NCBI GenBank assembly: GCA_009692555.1 | Contig: SHYY01000009.1 | Span: forward strand, 1 to 64,000 | Source: Myxococcales bacterium | GTDB lineage: Bacteria > Myxococcota_A > Polyangia > Palsa-1104 > SHYY01 | DNA length: 64,000 bases | Direction: 5' to 3' | Part shown: piece by piece, positions 22,563 to 31,020 of the stretch | Layout of the letters: every line of letters starts with the position of its first letter | Numbering within the stretch: the stretch's first letter is position 1 | Program-made: the position numbers and the translations under genes | The notes under the pieces: generated by a model | What the model was told of the DNA's origin: nothing | The model's input: the letters and a program-made list of their open reading frames with translations, nothing else | Database searches by the model: none

Positions 22563-22742
22563 ATGGACGACACCGTCACCTGCCCGTACTGCGGCGAGGA
22601 GATCGATCTCGCCATCGACCAGGGCGGCGGCCAGGCCCAGGAGTACGTCGAGGACTGCGAGGTCTGCTGCCGCCCGATGAGGGTGTCGGTCTCCGCCAGT
22701 GACGAGGGCGAGTACGCCGCCTCCGTCTCCCGCCTTGACTAG
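22563..22742 (+). CDS. CPXCG-motif Cys-rich small protein
   Basis: The 59-residue protein has a zinc-ribbon-like layout: CPYCGEEIDLAID at residues 7-19 and CEVCCRPM at about 32-39, with an acidic centre. It matches the CPXCG-motif cysteine-rich family, small putative zinc-binding proteins of unknown role. It starts at the ATG 13 bases after the inverted-repeat element and ends 28 bases before the next gene, with which it may be co-transcribed. Confidence 0.85.
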   Translation: MDDTVTCPYCGEEIDLAIDQGGGQAQEYVEDCEVCCRPMRVSVSASDEGEYAASVSRLD

Positions 22743-22770
22743 CCAAGCTAGGGCACGAGGATCCCCCCGC

Positions 22771-23658
22771 ATGAATGTCGCCTTCCTCGGCCTCGGCACG
22801 ATGGGCGAGGCGATGGCAAGGAACGTGGCCCGTCGCGGTCACTCCCTCACCGTCTGGAATCGCACGCTCGCCAAGGCCGAGGCGCTGGCTCGCGCTCTTT
22901 CGGGAGTGCGGGTCGCGCCGACTCCGGCCGAAGCCGCGCGCGGCGCGGAGGTGGTGATCACCATGCTCTCCGATCCGGCGGCGCTCTCCGCGGTCTGTGA
23001 CGGGCAGGGCGGGGCGCTCGCCGGGATGCACTCCGGCGCCCTGCTGTGCGAGATGTCGACGGTAGATCCCAAGACAATCCATGTACTTGCGGAGCTAGCG
23101 GCCGCGCGGGGGGTGGATCTGCTCGACGCGCCGGTCTCGGGATCGCGGAGGCCCGCGGAGGACGGGACGCTCCTCATCCTGGCGGGCGGCGACGCGGCGG
23201 CCGTCGAGCGCGCGCGACCGGTGCTGGAGGCGATGGGGCGGGTGCGCCACGTCGGCCCGTCGGGGGCGGGCTCGGCGACCAAGCTGGTCTTGAACAGCCT
23301 CGGGGCGCACATGATGGCCGGCTACACCGCGGCGCTGGTCCTGGCCGCGAAGCTGGGGCTCGATCCCGCCCGCACCGTCGAGGTGATCCAGGGCGGAGCC
23401 TTCGCCTCACCGCTCTACGCGGCCAAGACGCCCAAGGTGCTGGCCGGCGACTTCACGCCCGATTTCCGCCTCGCGCTGATGCTCAAGGATCAGGAGCTGG
23501 TGATCGCCACCGCCCGCGCGCTCGGGCTCGATCTGCCGACGCTGGAGGCGGTGCGGGCGCTGTGCGAGCGCGCGGTCGCCGCCGGCTACGGGGAGCTCGA
23601 TCTCACGGCGCTGATCCGGGTGCTCGAGGATCAGGCGGGGATCACGGTGCGCGGGTAG
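22771..23658 (+). CDS. NAD(P)-dependent beta-hydroxyacid dehydrogenase
   Basis: The 295-residue protein belongs to the 3-hydroxyisobutyrate/GLYR family. It has the Rossmann GLGTMGEAMARN loop at residues 6-17, then VWNRT, the substrate-binding DAPVSGSRRPAEDGTLLIL segment, and catalytic Lys in GSATKLVLNSLG followed by the all-helical C-terminal domain. Such enzymes reduce or oxidise small beta-hydroxy acids or semialdehydes (3-hydroxyisobutyrate, tartronate semialdehyde, glyoxylate, succinic semialdehyde); the sequence alone does not fix the substrate. It converges on the cytochrome b operon. Confidence 0.88.
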   Translation: MNVAFLGLGTMGEAMARNVARRGHSLTVWNRTLAKAEALARALSGVRVAPTPAEAARGAEVVITMLSDPAALSAVCDGQGGALAGMHSGALLCEMSTVDPKTIHVLAELAAARGVDLLDAPVSGSRRPAEDGTLLILAGGDAAAVERARPVLEAMGRVRHVGPSGAGSATKLVLNSLGAHMMAGYTAALVLAAKLGLDPARTVEVIQGGAFASPLYAAKTPKVLAGDFTPDFRLALMLKDQELVIATARALGLDLPTLEAVRALCERAVAAGYGELDLTALIRVLEDQAGITVRG

Positions 23659-23673
23659 GTCGTTCGGTGAGGC

Positions 23674-24522
23674 TCAGATATTGAAGTACGAGCCGCAGAC
23701 CCACACGTACTTCACGTTCAGCGTCCAGCGCAGGATCATCTTGATCGGCAGCGACATCATCATCGCGAACATGCCCATCGTGATCGAGAAGCGCACCGCT
23801 CCCAGCGACCGGTAGAAGTCGACCAGCTTCTTCGGACCCTTGCCGCGACTGAGCAGCGGCATCATCGGCACGAACCACCCGTAGAGCGCGCCCGTCAGAA
23901 GCCCGCCGATGATGAACTGCGCCGTGTCGGTGCGCGCGCCGAGGATGTACGGCAGGTTGACGTTGGTCAGGGCCACCGTCTTGTGGGGATCCCAGAACTG
24001 CCCCGGCCAGAAGAAGTACCAGCCCGGCCCGCGCATGAAGGTGCCGAGGAAGATCAGCAGGATCCACAGCACCAGGAAGCCGAACAGGAAGGTCCAGACC
24101 GCGAACTTCCGCTCCTTGATCGTGTAGTACCCGTTCCCCTTCGGGTTCACGTCGATGTAGGGGATGACCATCAGCCCGATGATGATCATCGTCGGCAGGA
24201 TCACGCCCGCCATCCACGGGTCGAAGTAGACCAGCATCTCCTGCAGCCCGAGGAAGTACCAGGGCGCCTTCGACGGATTCGGCGTCTTGTTCGGATTGGC
24301 CGGCTCCTCGAGCGGCGCGTCGATGGTGATCGACCAGACGGTCATCACGATCATCACCACCAGCGCGCACAGGAACTCGAGGCGCACGAGGTAGGGCCAG
24401 GTGTGGATCCGGTTTGGGAGGTTGACCTCCTTCACCTTGCTCTTGGCGCGCTCGCCAGCGACGGCCACGGCCGGGGCAGCAGCGGCGGCGGGCGCATCGG
24501 GACTCGTTGTGATCTCAGCCAT
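23674..24522 (-). CDS. Cytochrome b subunit IV-like C-terminal half, bc complex
   Basis: This 282-residue membrane protein matches the C-terminal half of cytochrome b (petD/subunit IV-like). Visible are the Qo-site NPSKAPWYFLGLQEMLVYF (the PEWY equivalent being APWY), and several long hydrophobic helices (FLCALVVMIVMTVWSI, GVILPTMIIIGLMVIPYI, FLFGFLVLWILLIFLG, plus two more near the C-terminus). An Ala-rich cytoplasmic N-terminal tail precedes the first helix. It carries no haem ligands of its own. It is the last gene of the Rieske-cytochrome b operon, 32 bases after the b6-like gene, and acts in quinol oxidation at the inner membrane. No cytochrome c subunit is nearby. Confidence 0.88.
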   Translation of the reverse strand: MAEITTSPDAPAAAAAPAVAVAGERAKSKVKEVNLPNRIHTWPYLVRLEFLCALVVMIVMTVWSITIDAPLEEPANPNKTPNPSKAPWYFLGLQEMLVYFDPWMAGVILPTMIIIGLMVIPYIDVNPKGNGYYTIKERKFAVWTFLFGFLVLWILLIFLGTFMRGPGWYFFWPGQFWDPHKTVALTNVNLPYILGARTDTAQFIIGGLLTGALYGWFVPMMPLLSRGKGPKKLVDFYRSLGAVRFSITMGMFAMMMSLPIKMILRWTLNVKYVWVCGSYFNI

Positions 24523-24554
24523 TTCAGGTCTTCCTTGCCGAAGGTGGCCGAAGG

Positions 24555-25334
24555 CTACAGCGGCCCCGAGATGCCGCCGTCTTTCCGGATGCGCCAGAAG
24601 TGCACGATCATCAGGACCGACGCGATCACCGGGATGAAGATGCAGTGCAGCACATAGAAGCGCAGCAGCGTCGGCCCACCGACGAGGCGACCGGCCACCA
24701 GCAGCGAGCGCATGTCGTAGCGCGAGTTGACACCCACGAGGTCCGCGAACGGCCCCTCGTGACCGACCATCGGCGCCGCGCGCGCCATGTTGGTGCCGAC
24801 GGTGACCGCCCAGATCGAGAGCTGATCCCACGGCAGGAGATAGCCGGTGAACGAGAGCAGGAGCGTCATCACCAGCAGGTTGACGCCGATCACCCAGTTG
24901 AACTCGCGGGGCGGTTTGTAGCTGCCGGTCATGAACACCCGCAGCATGTGGATCCACACCGCGATCACCATCGCGTGCGCGCCCCAGCGGTGCATGTTGC
25001 GCATGATCATCCCGAACGGGACATCGAACTGGAGGTACTTCATGTCGTGGTACGCCTGCTCGCCGGTGGGACGGTAGTAGAACATCAGGATGATGCCGGT
25101 CACGACGAGGATCAGGTAGAACAGGAAGGTCACGCCGCCAGCGCACCAGGTGAAGCGGATGCGCACCGCGTGGCGCGGCATCTTCGACGGGTGGAGGTGG
25201 AGGAAGACGTTCGACGACACCTGCAGGATGCGATTGCGCGGGGTGTCGGCGTAGCCGTGCCGGAAGACCGACTTCCAGACCGGCGACTCCTTCACCTTCT
25301 CGAAAAACGATTCCTTGCCGTTCCCGTTGGCCAA
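24555..25334 (-). CDS. Cytochrome b6-like N-terminal half, bc complex
   Basis: This 259-residue integral membrane subunit has the cytochrome b6 pattern: four helices with paired haem-ligating histidines in [21 protein letters not shown] and near the C-terminus ([10 protein letters not shown] and LMIVHFWR). The [12 protein letters not shown]-type segment ([18 protein letters not shown]) is intact. A conserved Cys near the first transmembrane segment ([14 protein letters not shown]) may match the covalent-haem Cys of b6-type proteins. The split of cytochrome b into this half and the subunit IV-like gene is the b6f/green type rather than fused mitochondrial type. It overlaps nothing and follows the Rieske gene by 9 bases. 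Confidence 0.92.
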   Translation of the reverse strand: MANGNGKESFFEKVKESPVWKSVFRHGYADTPRNRILQVSSNVFLHLHPSKMPRHAVRIRFTWCAGGVTFLFYLILVVTGIILMFYYRPTGEQAYHDMKYLQFDVPFGMIMRNMHRWGAHAMVIAVWIHMLRVFMTGSYKPPREFNWVIGVNLLVMTLLLSFTGYLLPWDQLSIWAVTVGTNMARAAPMVGHEGPFADLVGVNSRYDMRSLLVAGRLVGGPTLLRFYVLHCIFIPVIASVLMIVHFWRIRKDGGISGPL

Positions 25335-25343
25335 GTGCGGCTC

Positions 25344-25919
25344 CTAGGCTTTGAGCAGTGCGTCGGGGGCGAACCAGTTCTTGTTCGGATCATCCGCCTC
25401 GCCGCGATAGACGATCGCCATGTCGACGACGATCTGACCGTCCTCGGCGAGGCCGATCTTGAAGCGCTCGAGCGGGCGCGGCGCCGGCCCCTCGAAGTTC
25501 ACCCCCGTCCAGTTCGGCCCGCCCAGCCCGAAGTCGATCCCGCGGAAGCCCGAGCCGTGGCACGGGCACTTGAACTTGTTCTCCGCCTCGAGCCAGCGCG
25601 GCGTGCAGCCGAGGTGGGTGCACTTCCCGAACAGCGCCGCGATCGTGCCGTCGCTGTAGCGGATCAGCCAGAGGCGGAAGTCCTTGATCCACTTCTCGCT
25701 GACGGTGCCGGGGATGTAGTCGCCCGGCTTGCCGAGCTTGACGATGGTGTTCGGCTCGAACAGCACGCGCGGGTACATGAAGCGTCCGAAGGCTCCGGTG
25801 CCCACGCCGAGCGCGCCCAGCACCGCGCCCCAGCCGGCGAGCCCGAGGAAGTTGCGGCGCGACCAGATATGCTGGGTGGGGTCGCATCCTTCGCGGTTCA
25901 GGATGTCCAGGTTGGCCAT
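25344..25919 (-). CDS. Rieske iron-sulfur protein of the bc complex
   Basis: The 191-residue protein has a twin-arginine-like N-terminus (SRRNFLGLAGWG, about residues 21-32) followed by one hydrophobic helix, as expected for Tat-exported Rieske anchors. The 2Fe-2S site is complete: CTHLGC and CPCHGSGF, giving two Cys and two His. It is the first gene of the operon and moves electrons from quinol to a c-type cytochrome on the periplasmic face. I chose the ATG at 25919; an upstream in-frame start would add a charged extension without family support. Confidence 0.93.
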   Translation of the reverse strand: MANLDILNREGCDPTQHIWSRRNFLGLAGWGAVLGALGVGTGAFGRFMYPRVLFEPNTIVKLGKPGDYIPGTVSEKWIKDFRLWLIRYSDGTIAALFGKCTHLGCTPRWLEAENKFKCPCHGSGFRGIDFGLGGPNWTGVNFEGPAPRPLERFKIGLAEDGQIVVDMAIVYRGEADDPNKNWFAPDALLKA

Positions 25920-26060
25920 TTCTTCTGTCGGGTCCTTTCGGGGGAAAAGCCGCGACTCTTGTAACAAAGGGGTCCGGGAGCGTCAACCCTTTTTCGGCGG
26001 TCGCCCGTCGCCACCGGCGCGGTTCCAGGGGCGCGAAATCTTTGCTACTCTCGCCGTTTC

Positions 26061-26723
26061 GTGCTGTACCTTTTCGACCTCGACGGGACGCTCATGACCT
26101 CGGCCGGCTCGGGCGGGCGCGCCTTCGCCCGGGCGTGCGCGCAGGTGCTCGGGATCGCGCGCGCTCTCGACGGGGTGGTGCTGCACGGCAACACCGATCC
26201 GTTGATCCTCGAAGAGGTTTGCCAGCGCGCGCTCGGGCGCCCGCCGACTGCGGACGAGGCGACGGAAGTGATCGACGCCTACCTCGGCTGCCTCGGCGAG
26301 GAGCTGGCGCGTCCGCGGGTGGTGGAGGTGCTGCCGGCAGTGCGGGAGGTCCTCGCCACGCTCGCCACCCGCGGCGCGCTTTGCGGCCTCGCCACCGGCA
26401 ACGTCCTCGGGGGGGCGCGGCTCAAGCTGGAGGCGGCCGGCCTCTGGGAGCACTTCCCCTTCGGCGGCTTCGGCTCCGACTCCGCGGTGCGCACCGAGCT
26501 GGTCCAGGTCGCCATCGCGCGCGCCGAGCGCTTCGCCGGCCGCGCGATCGATCGACGGCAGATCCGGGTGATCGGCGACACCCCGCGCGACGTCGCGGCT
26601 GCGCGCGGCGCCGGCGTGCGGGCGGTGGCGGTGGCGACCGGAATCCACGACGTCGCGACGCTGCGCGCCACCGGCGCCGACGAGGTCCACCAGACGCTCG
26701 CCACCCTCCTCGACCCGCCCTGA
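26061..26723 (+). CDS. HAD-superfamily phosphatase (phosphoglycolate phosphatase-like)
   Basis: The 220-residue protein has HAD motif I LFDLDGTLM at its very start, a helical cap domain (about 15-85), motif II-like GLATGNV, a Lys/Arg-containing motif III area and motif IV GDTPRDVAAARGAG. It belongs to the GpH/phosphoglycolate phosphatase-type group; the substrate is not determined. Start GTG at 26061 lies directly before the motif; a TACTCT -10-like hexamer 9 bases upstream suggests an extremely short 5' leader. It converges on the next gene with 2 bases between stops. Confidence 0.85.
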   Translation: MLYLFDLDGTLMTSAGSGGRAFARACAQVLGIARALDGVVLHGNTDPLILEEVCQRALGRPPTADEATEVIDAYLGCLGEELARPRVVEVLPAVREVLATLATRGALCGLATGNVLGGARLKLEAAGLWEHFPFGGFGSDSAVRTELVQVAIARAERFAGRAIDRRQIRVIGDTPRDVAAARGAGVRAVAVATGIHDVATLRATGADEVHQTLATLLDPP

Positions 26724-26725
26724 AC

Positions 26726-27268
26726 TCAGTCCACCGCGATCGCCAGATCGAGGGGATGGGCGGCGTCCACCGACGGGAGCGGCGCGGGGCGAGCGCGCCA
26801 GGTGAGTCGGTCGCCGAGGTGGACTTCGACGGGGATGACTACCCGCCGATCCTTGTGGCGGTCGGACAGGACGACGCGGTGCGCCCCCGGGGTGAGCGCC
26901 ACCGTCGCTGCGAGGTCGCAGACGATCAGCAGCGGTCCGTCGCGACCACCCACCGTCACCGTCGGCGCCGCGCCCGGAAGGAGCACCACGGTCACCCCGT
27001 CGACGGTGAGGGCGACGAACGCGGTCGCCTCGCGGGCGAGGTGCCGCCCGAGGAGCGCGCGCTCGCCCGCCTCGAGGTCGCCCGAGCGATCCCGATCGAA
27101 GATCCCGGCGAGGGCCCGCGCCACGTCGCCGCGCGGCACGGCGTACTCGATGTTCAGCGACGCCGAGCCGCTGGACAGCGTCAACCGCTCGCGCTTCGGG
27201 ATGCGGTCCTCGTGCGCCACCGCCGGCGCCGAGGCGAGCAGGGCCGCCAGGGTTAGGAGGCTGATCAC
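26726..27268 (-). CDS. Predicted exported protein of unknown function
   Basis: The 180-residue protein begins with a signal peptide (ISLLTLAALLASAPAVA, about 1-20). Its body is beta-rich: a LNIEYAVPRGDVARALAGIFDRDRSGDLEAGE stretch with an EF-hand-like DRDRSGDLEAGE loop (Asp/Ser/Asp/Glu at plausible calcium positions), then VALTVDGVTV and a C-terminal strand region. I recognise no named family beyond the EF-hand-like loop. The GTG start at 27268 lies 8 bases from the edge of a 137-bp palindrome that separates it from the upstream response regulator. The frame is open further upstream, but only through that palindrome. Confidence 0.6.
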   Translation of the reverse strand: MISLLTLAALLASAPAVAHEDRIPKRERLTLSSGSASLNIEYAVPRGDVARALAGIFDRDRSGDLEAGERALLGRHLAREATAFVALTVDGVTVVLLPGAAPTVTVGGRDGPLLIVCDLAATVALTPGAHRVVLSDRHKDRRVVIPVEVHLGDRLTWRARPAPLPSVDAAHPLDLAIAVD

Positions 27269-27275
27269 AATTACA

Positions 27276-27412
27276 TTGCCACCTGGCTTCGCCTGCCGGG
27301 CATCTCGCGGCTTACGTCCTCGGACCCTCGGTCGGCGTACCGAGGGTACGCCTCGGTCGGGTCCTCCGGGCGCGCTCGCGATCTGCTCCGGCATGCTGTG
27401 CCGAGTTGGCAA
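27276..27412. repeat. 137-bp near-perfect palindrome
   Basis: The centre is an exact inverted repeat, GGCGTACC and GGTACGCC around GAG (27334-27352). Outward, both arms continue with high complementarity to matching termini TTGCC (27276) and GGCAA (27412). The symmetry centre (27344) is shared at every scale. It has no reading frame of its own. It fits a MITE-like insertion or a strong RNA hairpin between two minus-strand genes. Confidence 0.85.
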
Positions 27413-27446
27413 GTTAGTTATGGCCAGCCTCCTTGGCGCCGCGCGG

Positions 27447-28196
27447 CTACTTCCGCGCACGCGAGGCGTCGACGCGCTGCGCGCCCTCGAGCAGCAGGTG
27501 GGCGGTGGACATCCCGATCTCGTCGCGCCGCTCGACCCGGGTGTCGTCGAAGGTGAACGAGCCATCGCTCCAGGTCAGAAGCTCGAACACCAGCGACGCA
27601 CCGCCCTCTCCGCCGCGACCCCGCTGGGCGGCCACCACCCGGCCATCGTGCAGGTAGACGCAGGCGCTCTCCTCGCCGCGGTGGAGCGCGATCACGCCGC
27701 TGCGCCGCTCCAGCCCGAGCATCGACAGCAGCGTCGCCAGCCCGATCTGGTGGAGGGATCCGCAGAGGCCGGCGGGCGCCGCCTCGTCGATCGCGACCAG
27801 CGCCGCGTTGGTGATCGCCTCGTCACGCCACTTCAGCGCCCGCTCGACGCGGAGGAGCAGCTCCTGCGGATCGAACGGCTTCGGCAGGTAGTCGTCGGCG
27901 CCGAGCCGGAGCCCGCGCAGCCGATCCGCCTGGCTCACCAGCGCGGTCAGGAAGATCACCGGCACCAGCGAGAAGTCGTGCCGCGACCGAAGTGCCCGGA
28001 CCAGCTCGAAGCCATCGCGGTGCGGCATCATCACGTCGGTGATGATCAGATCAGGACGCACCTCGAGCGCCACGGCGAGCCCCTCGTCACCGTCGCAGGC
28101 GGTGAACAGCGTTCGCCCGGCGCGCCCGAGGTAGGCCATCACCAGCTCGCGGATGTCGCGGTTGTCGTCGATGATCAGCAGCCGGTGGCCGCTCAC
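27447..28196 (-). CDS. Response regulator with a DUF4388/PATAN-type output domain
   Basis: The 249-residue protein has a CheY-like receiver (residues 1-125): LLIIDDNRDIREL with the acidic pair, phospho-acceptor Asp in LIITDVMMPHRDG, Thr in IFLTAL and Lys in DDYLPKPFDP. The second half (about 145-240) is a PATAN/DUF4388-like domain (LHQIGLATLLSMLGLERRSGVIAL...VVAAQRGRGGE...LLTWSDGSFTFDD). That combination is common in deltaproteobacteria and cyanobacteria and is thought to act through protein contacts rather than DNA binding. No partner kinase is adjacent. A palindromic element follows the gene. Confidence 0.88.
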   Translation of the reverse strand: MSGHRLLIIDDNRDIRELVMAYLGRAGRTLFTACDGDEGLAVALEVRPDLIITDVMMPHRDGFELVRALRSRHDFSLVPVIFLTALVSQADRLRGLRLGADDYLPKPFDPQELLLRVERALKWRDEAITNAALVAIDEAAPAGLCGSLHQIGLATLLSMLGLERRSGVIALHRGEESACVYLHDGRVVAAQRGRGGEGGASLVFELLTWSDGSFTFDDTRVERRDEIGMSTAHLLLEGAQRVDASRARK

Positions 28197-28254
28197 GCCG
28201 CGACTCTAGCAGCGCTCCGGGCGTCGGTCAAAAGCGGTGGGCCACGGCTGTGTG

Positions 28255-30930
28255 CTACGGCACGCCGGGCGCGGTCCAGCCGTCTGCGGCGGTGTCGACG
28301 TACACCGGATTGGTGTAGCCGAACGGATCGCCCGCCGCGACGGGGGACATCGACTTGCCGCCGCGCGCCACGACCACGTACCAGGTGTCGCGCGCCGGCT
28401 TGACGATCACCGCGCCGTCGAGGCGCACCACCTTGCCCTTCGCCTCGGCGGGGTCCAGCGCCATCGAGAGCACCGCGCCGGGATCGCCCTCCGCGCGCTG
28501 CTCGAACGCCCCCGGCCCCTTCCGCGCGAGCGGGAGCGGGCGGCCATTGGCGTACACCTCGAACGACGCGGCGTCGATCCACGACGGCGCCTGCACCTTC
28601 ACTCCGAGGCTGGCCGAAGCCGCTCCCGCCAGCGCGACCACCTCGCCGCGTCCCATCCGCGGCTGCCCGTTCAGCGTCGTGGTCACGAACAGGCCGTTCG
28701 AAACGGTCACCTTCTGTGCCTTGATCGCCGCGACGATATCGCCCTCCTTCGCCGCCCGCGGATCGTCGGTGCCGACGAAGACGAAGCTGCGCGGCCAGCC
28801 CGAGCCGTCGTTGCGCCCGTGGGTGTCGGAGTTGCCGAGCGCCGCGAGCGTCTTGCCGAGGTTGAGCAGCCCGAAGAAGTCGCGCATCGCCGGGATCCCC
28901 GACGGCGTGTCGCCCGATTTTTTGTGCACCGCAGCATCGTTGGCGGCGAGGAAGTAGGCCGGCGTGGCGAGGTCGGAGTTCACCTCCAGCGCGTCGAAGC
29001 CGTCGATCGGGAAGTCGCGCGCCGCGAGGCCGGTGGTGGGATCGAACTTCACCGCGTTGAAGAAGCCGGCCAGCGAGTTGGTGCGCGGGTGGCTGACGTG
29101 GAGCACCGCCTCCTGCGGCTCGGCGTGGACCCGCACCGTCAGCTCGCGGATGGTGCGGCGCGCCCAGAACTTCGCGCCCACCTTGGCGTAGGGATCGGCC
29201 GCATCGACGGTGAGCGGGTAGCCGTTGAAGTGGCCGACGCCGTTGACCGAGATCTCGTTGCCGATCATCGCGTTGATGAAGCGGCTGGCGTCGGGGCCGA
29301 GCGCGGCGATGTGGGGGCGGAAGTCGGTGACGTTGTCGTGATCGGTCGCGGCGGGGAACTCGACCCCCTCGGCCATGTCCTCGATCACCCGCTCGCGCAC
29401 CGGCACCGGCGAGTCGATCGAGCCCTGGGTGTGCTGGTGGTAGTCGCCCGCCAGCCAGCCGGTGGTGTCGACGACGCGCGTCAGATCCGCCTTCAGCGTC
29501 GCGGTGCCGCCGGCCGCGAGCACGATGTTGTCGACGATGGTCAGCTCGTACTCCGGGCCGCGCGAGACGGTGGCGCGGTAGGTGCCGGGCTTGAGCAGGA
29601 GGGTGCCTTTGCCGTCGGGCGTGAGGGCGACGCCGGAGAGACCGAAGCGCTCGTTCTCGGTCGGATCGGGGCCGAAGCGCGCGTCGGGGCGCTCCGCGTT
29701 CTGCGACGAAAACGACACCTTCGCCGGGACGCCGAGGCGGGCGCCGCCGATCCCCTCACCGATATCGAGGCTCACCTGACCGAAGCCGCCGACCGGCAGA
29801 TCGCGCCCGGCCACCCCGTCCATGCCGAGGGAGATCGCCGTCGCTGCGCCATGCACGCGCCCGATCCCGCCGGTGATCGCCACGTACTCTCCCGGCGGCG
29901 CCTCGAAGCGGTAGCTCCCGTCGGCCGCGCTCTTCGCCTGGTCGATGCAGGTCGAGGCCGCGCTGTAGGGAGCCCGAAACAGCGTCACCCGCGCGCCCGC
30001 CACCGGCGTCTGTCCGTCGAGGACACGGCCCGAGAGCAGGGCGGTGGCGATCCCGCGCAGCGCGTACATCGGCCCGCTCACCGACGCTGCGTCGCCGCCG
30101 CCGACCACCAGGTAACGCGTGACCGATAGGCTGCCCCCCTCGGGCACCGGCTGCGACACCAGCAGCGCCGCGGTCCCCGAGGCGTCGACGATCGGGATGC
30201 TCAGGTTGCCGGCGGGATAGACGTAGCCGTAGGACGTCCCCTCGCCCGACGAGGCGAGGAAAGTGACTGTCTTGCTGCCGCCAGTGAAGCCGTTCTCGGG
30301 GGAGACCACCGCCAGCGACGCGCCGAAAGAGAGGAAGTCGCCGAGGCCGAGGTTGAGGATCGACTGCCCGGCGCGGGCGCGGTAGGTGGTGGTGATCTTC
30401 AGGTAGGGCACGTCGGCGGCGAGCTCGTAGTCGACGGTGACCTCGCCGCCATAGCCCTGCGCGAGGTCGTCGATCTGCGGCAGGATGTCGGTCGGCGCGT
30501 CGGTGCCGCGCACCCGCAGGATCGCCGGGCCGCCCTTCGTCCCGTCGGAGACGACCTCGATCGCGCTCGGGTTGACGCCGCTCAGGCCGACCAGGGGGAA
30601 CGCTTCGCGGAAGAGATCGTTACCGTTTTTTCCGTTGTCTCCTGGGCGAACCAGATCGACGTCGATCAGGTTGCCACCGTAGAGATCAAGCCCGACCGCC
30701 ACACCGACGTCCTGGATCAGGAAGCGCGCGCGGGCGTTGTAGAGCTTCCACACGTCGCCCACGCGGCCGTAGGCGACCGGGCCACCGATCAGCTCGCTCT
30801 CCTTCGTCACCTTGCCGGCGCGCGCCTGACCGGCGACCAGCACCCCGTCGAGCGGCGGCCCGTCGGCCGGTTTTCCCGCGTGGCACGAGAGGCCAAGGGC
30901 GGCCAGCACCGCCCCACGCGCCCGCCTCAT
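28255..30930 (-). CDS. Predicted lipoprotein with a PHP-type metallo-hydrolase domain
   Basis: The 891-residue protein starts with a lipoprotein-like signal (MRRARGAVLAALGLSC, lipid Cys about residue 16). The N-terminal half (about 20-480) is beta-rich, with a galactose-mutarotase-like or carbohydrate-binding flavour and Ig-like repeats (SGRVLDGQTPVAGARVTLFR). The second half holds a PHP/CehA-McbA-type domain: WLAGDYHQHTQGSIDS (HxH metal motif), EFPAATDHDNV, and GNSDTHGRNDG late in the protein. Such domains bind two or three metals and often act as phosphoesterases. The substrate is unknown. It probably sits at the inner or outer membrane facing the periplasm. I chose the ATG at 30930 because it begins the lipoprotein signal. 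Confidence 0.78.
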   Translation of the reverse strand: MRRARGAVLAALGLSCHAGKPADGPPLDGVLVAGQARAGKVTKESELIGGPVAYGRVGDVWKLYNARARFLIQDVGVAVGLDLYGGNLIDVDLVRPGDNGKNGNDLFREAFPLVGLSGVNPSAIEVVSDGTKGGPAILRVRGTDAPTDILPQIDDLAQGYGGEVTVDYELAADVPYLKITTTYRARAGQSILNLGLGDFLSFGASLAVVSPENGFTGGSKTVTFLASSGEGTSYGYVYPAGNLSIPIVDASGTAALLVSQPVPEGGSLSVTRYLVVGGGDAASVSGPMYALRGIATALLSGRVLDGQTPVAGARVTLFRAPYSAASTCIDQAKSAADGSYRFEAPPGEYVAITGGIGRVHGAATAISLGMDGVAGRDLPVGGFGQVSLDIGEGIGGARLGVPAKVSFSSQNAERPDARFGPDPTENERFGLSGVALTPDGKGTLLLKPGTYRATVSRGPEYELTIVDNIVLAAGGTATLKADLTRVVDTTGWLAGDYHQHTQGSIDSPVPVRERVIEDMAEGVEFPAATDHDNVTDFRPHIAALGPDASRFINAMIGNEISVNGVGHFNGYPLTVDAADPYAKVGAKFWARRTIRELTVRVHAEPQEAVLHVSHPRTNSLAGFFNAVKFDPTTGLAARDFPIDGFDALEVNSDLATPAYFLAANDAAVHKKSGDTPSGIPAMRDFFGLLNLGKTLAALGNSDTHGRNDGSGWPRSFVFVGTDDPRAAKEGDIVAAIKAQKVTVSNGLFVTTTLNGQPRMGRGEVVALAGAASASLGVKVQAPSWIDAASFEVYANGRPLPLARKGPGAFEQRAEGDPGAVLSMALDPAEAKGKVVRLDGAVIVKPARDTWYVVVARGGKSMSPVAAGDPFGYTNPVYVDTAADGWTAPGVP

Positions 30931-31020
30931 GAGATGAGCCGCCGCCCGAGGAGCGCCTCGGCGCGGACGCAACCGACACACGGTGTGGCGGAATTGATCG
31001 TGACTTGGGTCATTTTCGCC

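Noticed and set aside
27447-28403. Plus-strand Arg/Ala-rich frame opposite the response regulator
   Set aside because: Antisense to a clear receiver domain; no signals of its own.
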